From the NCBI RefSeq assembly GCF_000424105.1, contig NZ_AUJG01000016.1, positions 1 through 64,000 of the forward strand: DNA of 64,000 nucleotides, in the 5' to 3' direction. A program made the translations under genes and the position numbers. Numbering within the stretch: the stretch's first letter is position 1; each line of letters begins with the position of its first letter. This DNA is from Lachnospira multipara ATCC 19207 (GTDB lineage Bacteria; Bacillota; Clostridia; Lachnospirales; Lachnospiraceae). A model generated the notes under the pieces. That model was not told the DNA's origin. It ran no database searches and saw only the letters and a program-made list of their open reading frames with translations. This document shows, one piece after another, positions 50,698 to 60,206 of the stretch.

Positions 50698-51765
50698 TTA
50701 ATTCAAAATTTTAATTATATTAAGCAATAATTCAAGTTCCATCTTAGAAAAGTGATAATCTGTACATCCACCCTTATATTTGAGTTTTCTATCCCTTCCG
50801 ATTATATCACGCTTTTTATAATAAAGAACCGATAGTGATAGTGCAACCGCCCAATCCTCTTTTCGTAAAAATATGGGAAAACTGATTGCATGTATAAAAT
50901 CTCTTAGAGTATATTCATTACCAATACTTTTATATTCTAAAAATAAAGACTCTAAAGATATGTATTGTCTATCGAGTTCTTCGATATCCTGATGCAAAAA
51001 ACAATTAAAATCAATGTTATTTTTATCAATAGCCCATTTCTTTACGTTTGTATCATCATATGTTTTATATTCATTGATTATTTCTAAAATATTTATCAAT
51101 TGAATTTGATATCTGGGTTCTACTTCCAAAAAATTTTTTGCATTAAAATAAAAAAAATCTAGCAGCTGTGATATTCTTTTCTTTTTAACCTCAATATTAC
51201 TAATATTTGTACCTATATAAGAACAACATAATAAGGCAGCTTTAACTACATCAGGTAGTGCTAAATATGTATTAAGATTTGTATTCCACCAATGTCTTAT
51301 TTCTGGACTTGCAAAACAATACATTTTCCTTAACAACTCTAAATCAAGATCATTGCCTCCCGAATTTGGCAATGAAACTATATCAGAAATTCTTGGCAAA
51401 ATTCGAAATCTTTCATTAGTAGGACTACCTTTTAATAAAGAATCTTCAGCAATCCTTTTAGAATTAAAAGATTCTATTGTTGCTTCTAATAATGCACTTT
51501 CCGTATCGCTAATGATTTTATTTACAGCTTTAAATAATATCTGTTTTTCTCTTTGAGTGAAATTGTCAATGCCTTCTTCAGTTAAATCTGTAACTTTCCG
51601 TTGTAAGGAAGATTTACTTAATCCTGTTCCTATAAAAAAATCAGGATTCTCTTCTTTAGCCATTTGTATGCTAATCTGTTCTTCGATTTGTGAATAACTT
51701 ATCTTTTTATTTGTTCTTATAAAGTCGCATATTGCCAAAGTCTGCAATAAAGTAAATTCCGCCAT
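50698..51765 (-). CDS. Hypothetical regulator-like protein, 355 aa
   Basis: 355 residues from the ATG at 51765 (GGGAGGAAAGG). The N-terminus (FTLLQTLAICDFIRTNKKIS ... KSSLQRKVTDLTEEGI) may be a winged helix. The rest is helical and soluble with no known motif. It sits between the XRE and the sigma-like genes in one minus-strand run, so it could be an anti-sigma or co-regulator. Unknown. Confidence 0.6.
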   Translation of the reverse strand: MAEFTLLQTLAICDFIRTNKKISYSQIEEQISIQMAKEENPDFFIGTGLSKSSLQRKVTDLTEEGIDNFTQREKQILFKAVNKIISDTESALLEATIESFNSKRIAEDSLLKGSPTNERFRILPRISDIVSLPNSGGNDLDLELLRKMYCFASPEIRHWWNTNLNTYLALPDVVKAALLCCSYIGTNISNIEVKKKRISQLLDFFYFNAKNFLEVEPRYQIQLINILEIINEYKTYDDTNVKKWAIDKNNIDFNCFLHQDIEELDRQYISLESLFLEYKSIGNEYTLRDFIHAISFPIFLRKEDWAVALSLSVLYYKKRDIIGRDRKLKYKGGCTDYHFSKMELELLLNIIKILN

Positions 51766-51845
51766 TTTGTAACCTTTCCTCCCGCTTAATTTAAGTATAC
51801 ACAAATCATTTATATTTGTTGTCCCACGAATATCCCATGTTAAAG

Positions 51846-52019
51846 TTATTTATCTTTTTTCTCTAATTCGTAAATTTTATTAATCATATAATATATAGAT
51901 TCAGGTACTTTTGTTTGTCCCTGTTCCCATCTTTGTAATGTTTTAACTGATAAATGAAATTTATTAGCAAATTGAGATTGCGACATGTTCAATTCTTCCC
52001 TAATTTTTCTTATATCCAT
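51846..52019 (-). CDS. XRE-family DNA-binding repressor, 57 aa
   Basis: ATG at 52019 behind GGAGG. 57 residues: MDIRKIREELNMSQSQFANK FHLSVKTLQRWEQGQTKVPE is a classic Cro/CI helix-turn-helix, close to a minimal domain with no effector part. Driven by a perfect-spacing sigma-A type promoter. It likely represses its own operon and perhaps the facing polymerase gene. Confidence 0.85.
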   Translation of the reverse strand: MDIRKIREELNMSQSQFANKFHLSVKTLQRWEQGQTKVPESIYYMINKIYELEKKDK

Positions 52020-52034
52020 AATACAACCTCCTTT

Positions 52035-52063
52035 ATTATACCCAATATGAGTACGATTATCAA
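52035..52063 (-). promoter_or_regulatory. Sigma-A type promoter for the XRE operon
   Basis: On the minus strand TTGATA, 17 bases, TATAAT. It is nine bases from the private promoter of the polymerase gene, back to back. Confidence 0.8.
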
Positions 52064-52071
52064 ATCATAAA

Positions 52072-52089
52072 TCATATATATTTGAATTA
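52072..52089 (+). promoter_or_regulatory. Private promoter element for dnaE
   Basis: TCATATATATTTGAATTA, 44 bases before the polymerase start. CAAAT/ATTTG half-sites flank it (52061-52084), a possible XRE operator. Confidence 0.65.
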
Positions 52090-52133
52090 TAGCAAATGTA
52101 AATAGAGCTGTACAATTAAGGAGGAATATATAT

Positions 52134-55100
52134 ATGTTTACAACAAGCATTCACACACATGTAAGATCAATTTTTGACGCACAAATAGATGCACGTAGAT
52201 TAGCAGAAAGAATTATCGAATTAGAAGGAAAAGGCATTGTTATTACAGACCACGGTGTACTTTCTTCAATCGAAGATTATAAAGCAGTATTTAATGAATA
52301 TAATCTAAAATTAATACCAGGTGTGGAATTATATGTTAATAGCAGAGTATTAGGTCGAACTCATTTAATCGCTATTGCAAAAAACGATAATGGTTATAAA
52401 GCTATCAGTAAAATGGTAACAATATCTAATAAGACTATCATTAAAGGCTTCCCTGTAATAAATAAGGAGGATATTTTAAGAATAGCAAAAGAATATAAAG
52501 ATGATGTTATTATAACTTCAGCTTGTGTTTATGGTGTGTTATCAGCTATTTTTCTTAAGAACAAGAAAATTGATGACAATATTAATAAACTCAGAGCAAA
52601 ACAGGAAAAGTATATGTCACCATCAGATAGTAAATATCTAACCATTACTGATAATGTCAATAATGCTCAAAACAAAGTTGACGAATTAATGATAAGAAGA
52701 GATGACCTAAAAAAACTTAGCGAAAAAAAAATTGTGGCCATTGAAAAAAAATTATTAAAAAGAAACGACAAAGGTGAGGATGTTTCTTTAGAATTGGCAA
52801 AACTTAATGAGGAAAAAATTCTATCTTTAAAAGCAAAAGAAGAATTAGAAGAGGTTAAAACTGAATTAGAGTTAGCAAAAAAAGAACTTTCTAAACAAAA
52901 AAAAGACTTAAAAAGCTGTGAAGATGATATATCTAAATATTTGGATCTTGAAATAGAAATTTCAAATTTAAAAGATAATGCAAAATCTTTTGATGAACTA
53001 AGAGCTGAAGCTTTAAAAGCAGCTACTATATATAAGGAAGCTTTTGGTGAGAATTTTTATATAGAGGTTCAAAATCATGGAATTGATATTGAAAAGACAG
53101 TATTCCCTGAACTTGTTAAAATTGCTAGAAAGTTAAATATAAAACTTGTAGCTTCTAATGATGTACATATTTTAACTAATTCTAAGGAAGACAGGCTTCA
53201 ACGTCAAATTTTAAGAAGTCTTCGATACAAAACAGATTTTTTAGAAGAACAGACTGGTGATGAAGAACTATACTTAAAAACAGACGAAGAATTAGCAGAA
53301 AAATTACTAGAAATATTAGATAAAGACGCTGTTGACGAAGCTATAGCAAATATCAAATACATTTTCGATTCTTGTAATGTTGAATTTAAAACTCAAAATC
53401 ATTATCCAAAATTTTCAGATAAATCCGAAGAAATATTCGATATGGAAATTGCAAAGGGTATAACATGGAGATTTCCAAATGGACTAGATAAAGAACATAG
53501 TGAAAGACTTAAATATGAAATTGGAATTATTAAGTCTATGGGCTATGTAGACTATCATTTAGTTGTAAAAGATTTCTTAGAGTACGGAAGATTACTTGGA
53601 TATGTAGATGAAGACAAAATTAACGATGCACCATTAACAATTCCAGAACTAAAAAATTGGATTAAAGAAAACAATTGGAAAAATCCTGGAATGAGAATCG
53701 GAAACGGTAGAGGTTCTGCTGTTGGCTCGTTAGTATGCTATTTACTGGGAATTACAAGTCTTGATCCGATAAAGTACGGATTATTATTTGAAAGATTCTT
53801 AAACCCAGAAAGAGTATCTATGCCAGATATTGATAGTGATATATCTAATCTAACACGTTCAAAAGTAATTGAATATGTTCAGAATAAGTATGGAGCTGAT
53901 TCAGTTTGTGGCATCATGACAATTAATGCACAAGCTCCAAAGGGTGCTGTAAGAATTGCTGCTAAATATTACGGTCTAAAAGAGTATAATGAAGCTTTAA
54001 TTCATTTAGGCGATAAAATTGCTAAAATGATAACTGATGAAGTCGGTGTCAGCTTCGCTAAGAAAGTATCTTCTAATGGTAAGTTAGATGATACGAGCGA
54101 AACATCGCTTTTTGATTATTTAAAAGAAGAAATAAAAAATAACTTTTCAAATGCAGAACAAAAAGATGCAAATGAAATACTTGCTTGGGCTAAAGTAATT
54201 GAAGGTTCTTTCACAGCTTATGGGGCACATGCCGCTGGTATAGTTATATCTGATGGAAATCCTGTAAGCGATTATTTACCACTTAGATGGAACAATAATC
54301 TCAATATGATGACTACACAATGCGATATGGTCCAAACAGAAGAAAACGGATTACTTAAATTTGATTTTTTAGGTCTAAAAACCTTAGATATTATTACTGA
54401 ATGTCTTAAAATGATTGAAAATAATACAGGCAAAATTATTGATCCTTATAAGATTAATTTAGAGGATAAAAAAGTACTATTTTCAATATTTGCTGAAGCT
54501 AAAACTAATGCAGTTTTTCAGTTTTCATCAAATGGTATGAAGCAGATGTTAAAGCGATTTAAACCATCTAATTTTGAAGATTTAATTATACTTGTATCAA
54601 TGTTTAGACCAGGCCCACTACAATACTTAGATGGTGTTATTGATGTAAAAAATGGACTAAAACCTATTGAATATGCTACACCTGAATTAGAACATATATT
54701 GAATTCGACATATGGTGCAATAGTATATCAGGAACAAGTTATGCAAATTTGCCAAGATTTAGCTGGCTATACATTAGGCGGTGCGGATCAAGTAAGACGT
54801 TATATGTCTAAGAAGAAGGCAGATAAGTTAGCACACGAAAGAAAAATTTTCGTACAAGGCTGTTTAAAAAAGCATATTCCTGATTCAATATCTAATGCCA
54901 TTTTTGATCAGATGATGGATTTTGCAAAATATGCCTTCAACAAATCACATGCTGCAGCATATGCATTCAATGCTTATATTACTGGATGGTTAAAATACTA
55001 TTATCCAGCAGAATTTTTCGCAGCTGCATTAAATTGGGCTGCTGATTCAGATGAAATATCTGGATTAATTGCTGAAGCTAACGAATTTGGAATAAATATA

Positions 55101-56207
55101 TTACCACCAGATGTAAATAAGTCTGGAGTCAAATTTGAAGTAGTTAATGGAGATATTATATTTGCTTTAAGTTCAATTAAGGGAGTTGCATCTAATTCCG
55201 AGGTTATTATTAACGAAAGAAAAAATAATGGCGTATATAATTCTCTAAATGATTTTGTTATAAGAACAAAATTAGGTGAAGGACTATTAAATAAATTAAT
55301 TGACGCAGGAGCTTTTGACAGTTTTGCTAAAAATAGAAAAGCAATGAAAAAATATATAGAAAGTTCAATGCCAATTATCGACACTATAATAAAGAAGAAA
55401 AGCTTTATTGATAGTTCTAATCTAGTATTACCTTATGTAGAAAATAAATCTGGAGAAGAACTTATTGCTATACAACAAAATGCAAATTTAAAGGCAGAAA
55501 TAAAAGAACCTACTAGTATAACTAAATTACAAAAGAGAATAAATAATGCTAATGCTTCTAAGGTTAATGCTGAAGCTGAACTTAAAAGCATTAAATTTAT
55601 TAATTTACCTGAAAATATAAAGGAACGTATGAATCTTGAAAAAGAAGCTCTTGGTAGATATATTACTATGCATCCAATGGATATATATCCAACAGCAGAA
55701 TCATTAAATCTAGCAAACATTTCTGATTCAATATTAGAAAATACAACTAAAATTTATGGCATTGTAACTGATTTAAGAATCACTGCAAGAAAAAAAGATG
55801 GAGCTAAAATGTGTTTCTTTAAACTTACAGATAAGACTTCAAGCGTTGATGTATGTGTATTTACCAAAAAATATGCATTGTTTGGCGATAAAATTGAGGA
55901 AGGCGCAGCTTATATTATAGAAGGAGAATTTCATGATGAAGTATCAGAAGTAGATGATAAATTAAGCTTTTTTGCAAATTCTATATCTATTGTAGAAGAA
56001 AAGAAAAAAGCTATCATAATGGAAGTCCCATCATATGCGTCTTTTCATATTGATGCAGAAAATGAATTCATTAACAAGTATCAAGTAAAAAATGGCCGAA
56101 CATTTTACATGTATGACAAGGCTTTAAACGAAATCAGAATTGCAAAATACTTAGTCAGTGAGAATGTTTTGAATTTGGAACACACACGAGAAATTGAAAT
56201 TATATAA
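52134..56207 (+). CDS. dnaE: DNA polymerase III alpha subunit (DnaE type) with insertion in the PHP domain
   Basis: 1357 residues. PHP domain at the N-terminus (SIHTHV, then TDHGVLSS). Polymerase catalytic Asp residues in SMPDIDSDIS (about 564-570) and KFDFLGLKTLD (about 743). GNGRGSAVGSL, YGAHAAGIVIS, VYQEQVMQICQDLAGY and ADQVRRYMSKKK follow in the usual order; an OB fold (KIYGIVTDLRITARKKDG) starts near 1206. The normal enzyme is about 1150-1200 residues; here about 125 residues of predicted coiled coil (about 160-285) interrupt the PHP domain. It is probably the element's own replicase. Confidence 0.92.
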   Translation: MFTTSIHTHVRSIFDAQIDARRLAERIIELEGKGIVITDHGVLSSIEDYKAVFNEYNLKLIPGVELYVNSRVLGRTHLIAIAKNDNGYKAISKMVTISNKTIIKGFPVINKEDILRIAKEYKDDVIITSACVYGVLSAIFLKNKKIDDNINKLRAKQEKYMSPSDSKYLTITDNVNNAQNKVDELMIRRDDLKKLSEKKIVAIEKKLLKRNDKGEDVSLELAKLNEEKILSLKAKEELEEVKTELELAKKELSKQKKDLKSCEDDISKYLDLEIEISNLKDNAKSFDELRAEALKAATIYKEAFGENFYIEVQNHGIDIEKTVFPELVKIARKLNIKLVASNDVHILTNSKEDRLQRQILRSLRYKTDFLEEQTGDEELYLKTDEELAEKLLEILDKDAVDEAIANIKYIFDSCNVEFKTQNHYPKFSDKSEEIFDMEIAKGITWRFPNGLDKEHSERLKYEIGIIKSMGYVDYHLVVKDFLEYGRLLGYVDEDKINDAPLTIPELKNWIKENNWKNPGMRIGNGRGSAVGSLVCYLLGITSLDPIKYGLLFERFLNPERVSMPDIDSDISNLTRSKVIEYVQNKYGADSVCGIMTINAQAPKGAVRIAAKYYGLKEYNEALIHLGDKIAKMITDEVGVSFAKKVSSNGKLDDTSETSLFDYLKEEIKNNFSNAEQKDANEILAWAKVIEGSFTAYGAHAAGIVISDGNPVSDYLPLRWNNNLNMMTTQCDMVQTEENGLLKFDFLGLKTLDIITECLKMIENNTGKIIDPYKINLEDKKVLFSIFAEAKTNAVFQFSSNGMKQMLKRFKPSNFEDLIILVSMFRPGPLQYLDGVIDVKNGLKPIEYATPELEHILNSTYGAIVYQEQVMQICQDLAGYTLGGADQVRRYMSKKKADKLAHERKIFVQGCLKKHIPDSISNAIFDQMMDFAKYAFNKSHAAAYAFNAYITGWLKYYYPAEFFAAALNWAADSDEISGLIAEANEFGINILPPDVNKSGVKFEVVNGDIIFALSSIKGVASNSEVIINERKNNGVYNSLNDFVIRTKLGEGLLNKLIDAGAFDSFAKNRKAMKKYIESSMPIIDTIIKKKSFIDSSNLVLPYVENKSGEELIAIQQNANLKAEIKEPTSITKLQKRINNANASKVNAEAELKSIKFINLPENIKERMNLEKEALGRYITMHPMDIYPTAESLNLANISDSILENTTKIYGIVTDLRITARKKDGAKMCFFKLTDKTSSVDVCVFTKKYALFGDKIEEGAAYIIEGEFHDEVSEVDDKLSFFANSISIVEEKKKAIIMEVPSYASFHIDAENEFINKYQVKNGRTFYMYDKALNEIRIAKYLVSENVLNLEHTREIEII

Positions 56208-56218
56208 TAATTGTTAAA

Positions 56219-56243
56219 AAGAAGGGGAAACCCTTCTTTTTTT
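56219..56243 (+). terminator. Rho-independent terminator
   Basis: AAGAAGGG/CCCTTCTT around GAAA, followed by a T tract. Confidence 0.9.
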
Positions 56244-56254
56244 AAAATCAAAAA

Positions 56255-56272
56255 TCTTAGATATTTATTATG
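56255..56272 (+). promoter_or_regulatory. Private promoter element
   Basis: TCTTAGATATTTATTATG, 37 bases before the start at 56310. Confidence 0.78.
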
Positions 56273-56309
56273 TAAACAAAAAATGCTATTATTAAAAAAG
56301 GAGAAATAT

Positions 56310-56525
56310 ATGAATAAGAGAAGATTAAAAGTATTAAAAATGACAAGAATTTTTCAATTCTTTACACAGACAAAATTTTTGTCGCCATCAGAGGTTTCGT
56401 ATTTTATCAATGAATACGTTTCTGGGAATGATGTTCCTATTAATACGCTTGTTTCAAGAAGCGATATCCCAATGATTTATTGTCAATCAATTGAAAGACT
56501 AAAAGAAATTATAAACGAAGATTAA
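56310..56525 (+). CDS. Small hypothetical protein, 71 aa
   Basis: 71 residues, basic N-terminus, helical; AAGGAG site at 56299. Soluble. First gene of a two-gene unit. Unknown. Confidence 0.65.
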   Translation: MNKRRLKVLKMTRIFQFFTQTKFLSPSEVSYFINEYVSGNDVPINTLVSRSDIPMIYCQSIERLKEIINED

Positions 56526-56562
56526 ATAACAAATATTAGATATGATAATGGAGGAATATACT

Positions 56563-57834
56563 ATGATAACTTTAAATGATGATTTTAAGATAAGCGGAAC
56601 AACATACGAATCTTTTGCAGAAGCAATAAAGAATATGACTGAGATAACTCATGTTAAAAAGGTCAGAAATTTTAATATAGAAATGCTTTCTGCAATTAAT
56701 GGGGATTCTAAAGACAATGTTCAATTCTTTTTTGGACTTGGTCAGGACAGCATAGAATTTTTTGAGAAAAATTATATGTTGAATAAGAAATACGGTGTTG
56801 ATGTTAAAAACTTCGGAAACGATTTAGTTAATGAACTTATTAATACTACACAGTTAATGTTCTATTTACCAAATGAAAGAGAGAAATTTATTGTTTCAAA
56901 CTGGTCAATGCCTAGTCTAACAGCCAGAGCTTCGATTACTGGTACAAATAGTGTAGGTATGCATGGCATTATTAGAAACATGCATTTAGCAAAAGGATTA
57001 CTTGTAGATAAGGCTGAAGAATATAGTAATATAGTCTACAGAGAAGTTGACGGAGTTAAAAAAATCTTTGCAGTAATGTCTCCATATTATCAGCATATAC
57101 CACAAACTTTATTATGTGAAATAATCGAAAAGATTATATCACAAAATAAAATGGGTAGAATGGAAGTAAGAGAATGGAATATGTCGCATGATTTTACTAA
57201 TGTTTACTTAGAATTCCCAGATTTAACTGTAGATTTCCCTAATTCTAAAATGAACAGCAAAGAATTAGTTCCTGGAATATTACTCGCCACAAGCGATATT
57301 GGTGTTTCTTCTATCATTGTTAAAACAACATATAGAAAAGGACGCTCAATACTAATAGATAAGGAAATTAATTTTGTTCATAAGACAAAAAATGACGCAG
57401 CAACTATTCTAGAAAAAATAGATGATGAAATTTTTGCAGAAATTAGGAAGCTACCTGAAACGCTAATTTCTTTAATCGGAAAGCATATCCTTGACTATAC
57501 TAAAATGGATTTGACAACTGAAAAAGATAGATTTATCAACCGAGAAAAGATTGAAGCAATAATTAACAAGCTTTATTCCAGTGATTTTAAGAAGGTCTTA
57601 AAAAAGACTAATTATGACGCATTAAAGGAATATATAGAGAATGAAATCCATTCTGATTTAGAATATACTGCATTTGATATTGCTGATATTTTTATGAGTA
57701 TTCCTGAACGTATTAGTGGTGTAAACAGATATGTATTAGCAGATCTTCAAGCACTTTGCGGCAAAATTCCATATAGAGTAATGCCAGTTATTCAATCATT
57801 AAATAAGCCTGCTGAAAAAATCACACTTATTTAA
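56563..57834 (+). CDS. Hypothetical protein, 423 aa
   Basis: Start at 56563 with GGAGG. 423 residues, soluble, alpha/beta. Partly reminiscent of phage/plasmid DUF932-type proteins (ATSDIGVSSIIVKTTYRKGR block), but not close enough to name. It follows the small gene in the same unit and sits among replication genes. Function unknown. Confidence 0.65.
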   Translation: MITLNDDFKISGTTYESFAEAIKNMTEITHVKKVRNFNIEMLSAINGDSKDNVQFFFGLGQDSIEFFEKNYMLNKKYGVDVKNFGNDLVNELINTTQLMFYLPNEREKFIVSNWSMPSLTARASITGTNSVGMHGIIRNMHLAKGLLVDKAEEYSNIVYREVDGVKKIFAVMSPYYQHIPQTLLCEIIEKIISQNKMGRMEVREWNMSHDFTNVYLEFPDLTVDFPNSKMNSKELVPGILLATSDIGVSSIIVKTTYRKGRSILIDKEINFVHKTKNDAATILEKIDDEIFAEIRKLPETLISLIGKHILDYTKMDLTTEKDRFINREKIEAIINKLYSSDFKKVLKKTNYDALKEYIENEIHSDLEYTAFDIADIFMSIPERISGVNRYVLADLQALCGKIPYRVMPVIQSLNKPAEKITLI

Positions 57835-57859
57835 TCTCTTATTGATTTTTTAAAAAAAT

Positions 57860-57896
57860 GTCCTTAGCTATTAATAAATAGCTAGGGACTTTTTTC
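57860..57896 (+). terminator. Rho-independent terminator
   Basis: GTCCTTAGCTATT/AATAGCTAGGGAC followed by T6. Confidence 0.9.
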
Positions 57897-57912
57897 TTAT
57901 ATATTTACAGTA
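57895..57912 (+). promoter_or_regulatory. Private promoter element
   Basis: TCTTATATATTTACAGTA. Its 5' end overlaps the terminator T tract. A TCCCA/TGGGA hairpin lies in the leader before the start at 57992. Confidence 0.78.
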
Positions 57913-57991
57913 TAAGCAATAAATCCCATGTCTTTTTGGCCGTGGGACAAATTACATTAAATAAACAAAAGAAAGGAATGATGTAAATATT

Positions 57992-59104
57992 ATGATAACT
58001 AATTGGGTAGTAATAGATATATACACCATTATAATACTGATATGTTTATTATGGTTTTCTCATAAAAAAGAAGTAATGTCATCAATGAGAGGGAAATTCT
58101 TAAATATATTACTTGAAATGACGTTGTTTATGCTATTTAGTGATATTCTATTTAGATATTCAGGCTCATTTTCAAACTCAATTTTAATTAAAATAGGAAA
58201 TACATTTTTAAATATAGGTGGACCTTTTTTACTTATATTATTGTATAGATATATAGACGGATGGTTAACTTTGGATGCAGCTAGAACAAGAGTATGGTCA
58301 TCATTAATTTTAACAATCGTTTTAATAAACATAACACTTGTATTTACTTTAGACGCTGCTAACATTTTATACTATTCTGAAATTATGATAATAATAAAGG
58401 CTATCTTTTATGGTCTTTTTATTCTATATTTAATTAAATACAGAAGTGAAATTAAAAAATCATATAAAAATACACTTATTAGCTCGATGTTTTTTCCGTT
58501 TATATTTACATTAATTCAGCTTGGAGTTAATAATATACAAACTGAATATATAGGATTAACCTTAGCTTATTTAATATTAATTATAAATATCCAAAGAAAA
58601 GATATGTCTGAAGATGCCTTGACGGGGGCAACAAATCGAAGAATGTTAAATATAGAACTAGAAGATAGAATTGAATTAGCTAAAACTGGTAGACCATTTA
58701 GTGCATTTATGATTGATATAGATTATTTTAAAAAGATTAATGACACATATGGCCATGACGTAGGAGATAAAGTATTAAGAGATGTATCAAATATATTACA
58801 GTCTTCATTTAGGAAAGAGGATGTCGTTGCAAGATACGGTGGAGATGAATTCTGTGTATTAACTGATATATCGGATGAAGAAATATTAAATAAAATAAAG
58901 AATAGAATCAATGAAAGGGTATCACATTATAACCAAACAAACCCAAAATCTCCACAAATAAATTTATCCATTGGTTTTAAGATATATGATAATAAATATT
59001 TAACATCTACTAATTTCATTCATGCAATTGATGAAACTATGTATAAACAAAAGGAAAAGAATCATTCTTTTTTGAAGGAAAATGCAAGCACAATATTAGC
59101 TTAA
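57992..59104 (+). CDS. Membrane-bound diguanylate cyclase (GGDEF)
   Basis: 370 residues. About six or seven membrane segments fill residues 1-200. The GGDEF domain starts at DALTGATNRRML; the active site VARYGGDEFCVL is near 280. RKED, five residues before it, is the inhibitory I-site (RxxD). It makes cyclic di-GMP from GTP. The signal often controls pili and attachment, so it could act on the Tad-like system of the same element. Single-gene unit. Confidence 0.9.
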   Translation: MITNWVVIDIYTIIILICLLWFSHKKEVMSSMRGKFLNILLEMTLFMLFSDILFRYSGSFSNSILIKIGNTFLNIGGPFLLILLYRYIDGWLTLDAARTRVWSSLILTIVLINITLVFTLDAANILYYSEIMIIIKAIFYGLFILYLIKYRSEIKKSYKNTLISSMFFPFIFTLIQLGVNNIQTEYIGLTLAYLILIINIQRKDMSEDALTGATNRRMLNIELEDRIELAKTGRPFSAFMIDIDYFKKINDTYGHDVGDKVLRDVSNILQSSFRKEDVVARYGGDEFCVLTDISDEEILNKIKNRINERVSHYNQTNPKSPQINLSIGFKIYDNKYLTSTNFIHAIDETMYKQKEKNHSFLKENASTILA

Positions 59105-59106
59105 GA

Positions 59107-59138
59107 AAATCCACGGAATAACCCGTGGATTTTTTTTC
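59107..59138 (+). terminator. Rho-independent terminator
   Basis: AATCCACGG/CCGTGGATT followed by T7. Confidence 0.92.
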
Positions 59139-59139
59139 A

Positions 59140-59157
59140 TCTTATATATTTATTATG
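59140..59157 (+). promoter_or_regulatory. Private promoter element
   Basis: TCTTATATATTTATTATG, exact consensus, 29 bases before 59187. Confidence 0.85.
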
Positions 59158-59186
59158 AATAATAATAATTTAAGGAAGGAGATTTT

Positions 59187-60092
59187 ATGGCAAGACAAAA
59201 CATTGTGTTTATGTACGCAAGAGTAAACAAAGCACCATTAATTAATAAGAATGATGCTACAAATGAATTAAATTATGGACTTGTATATGTTGACGCTGTT
59301 AGAGGACTCAGAAACGTAGGTGATGATTTAAAATTTATAAAACATGATTATCCTCTTATTATATCCAGAGATAAACGAATTTTGGAAGAAATGGCAACAT
59401 GGAAAGAGAATGATGTAGTAACAATTAAAGGTGCAATTACAAGTAAGCGCATGAATAAAACATCTTATTGTCCGAATTGTAAAGATGAAAATGGAATGGC
59501 TACAAAAAATGTATCTACAGGTAATCTTTTGTACATAACACCAATCTATGTAAAAAAGAATTATTCTTTTGAAACAAAAAATGAGGCAATTGAAGAAATC
59601 GTTCAGAATAGAGAAATAAGCAATCAGGCTTATGTAGTTGGAACTTTACTCAAAGATCCAAAATTTATTAAGACAAAAGCAGGTCTTCAAGTAACTCAAT
59701 ATCCAATTGCGATTAATCGTAAATTTACAATCAGAACCGATGATCCATCTATTAGAACTGATTATCCTGTTGTTAAGTCTTATGGAGAACAGGCAAGAGA
59801 TGATAAAACATTCTTGAAATATCAGGCAGAAATTATCATAGATGGATTTTTGCAGCAACGTACTGTAAGAAGAAAACAAAAATGTGCTTGTTGCGGTAAT
59901 ATCTATGAATGGCAAGATAATTCCTTAGAACTTGTTCCTTACGAGGTCGAATATCTAAAAGGATTCTTAACGCCAGAAGAAGTAGAAGAAGAAAAGAAGG
60001 CATCTGTTGAAGAATATAAACAAATGTTATTTGGAAACAACGCTTCTGATAATATTGAAGAAGGCGAAGAAGAATTGTATTCAAATGAATAG
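59187..60092 (+). CDS. SSB-like protein with zinc-binding insertions
   Basis: 301 residues. Two Cys clusters (CPNC near 95 and KCACCGNIYEW near 232) interrupt an OB-like fold (IVFMYARVNKAPLI; NQAYVVGTLLKDPKF). The end is very acidic (NIEEGEEELYSNE). Such larger SSB-like proteins are known from Firmicutes mobile elements. It likely binds single-stranded DNA in replication or recombination. AAGGAAGGAG site. Confidence 0.7.
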   Translation: MARQNIVFMYARVNKAPLINKNDATNELNYGLVYVDAVRGLRNVGDDLKFIKHDYPLIISRDKRILEEMATWKENDVVTIKGAITSKRMNKTSYCPNCKDENGMATKNVSTGNLLYITPIYVKKNYSFETKNEAIEEIVQNREISNQAYVVGTLLKDPKFIKTKAGLQVTQYPIAINRKFTIRTDDPSIRTDYPVVKSYGEQARDDKTFLKYQAEIIIDGFLQQRTVRRKQKCACCGNIYEWQDNSLELVPYEVEYLKGFLTPEEVEEEKKASVEEYKQMLFGNNASDNIEEGEEELYSNE

Positions 60093-60096
60093 CAAG

Positions 60097-60136
60097 AATA
60101 AGAGTGTTCATTAATATGTGCACTCTTATTTTTTTG
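60097..60136 (+). terminator. Rho-independent terminator
   Basis: AATAAGAGTG/CACTCTTATT followed by a T tract. Confidence 0.9.
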
Positions 60137-60146
60137 CCACTTAAAA

Positions 60147-60164
60147 TCTTATATATTTCTTATG
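60147..60164 (+). promoter_or_regulatory. Private promoter element
   Basis: TCTTATATATTTCTTATG, 42 bases before 60207. Confidence 0.8.
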
Positions 60165-60206
60165 TAACAATAATTTTATTTTTTAATAAGAAAAGGAGAA
60201 TACAAT

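Noticed and set aside
56530-56552. Another private promoter copy (TTAGATATGATAATGG)
   Set aside because: It lacks the TATATATTT core and needs a gap to align; the gene at 56563 is more simply read from the promoter at 56255.
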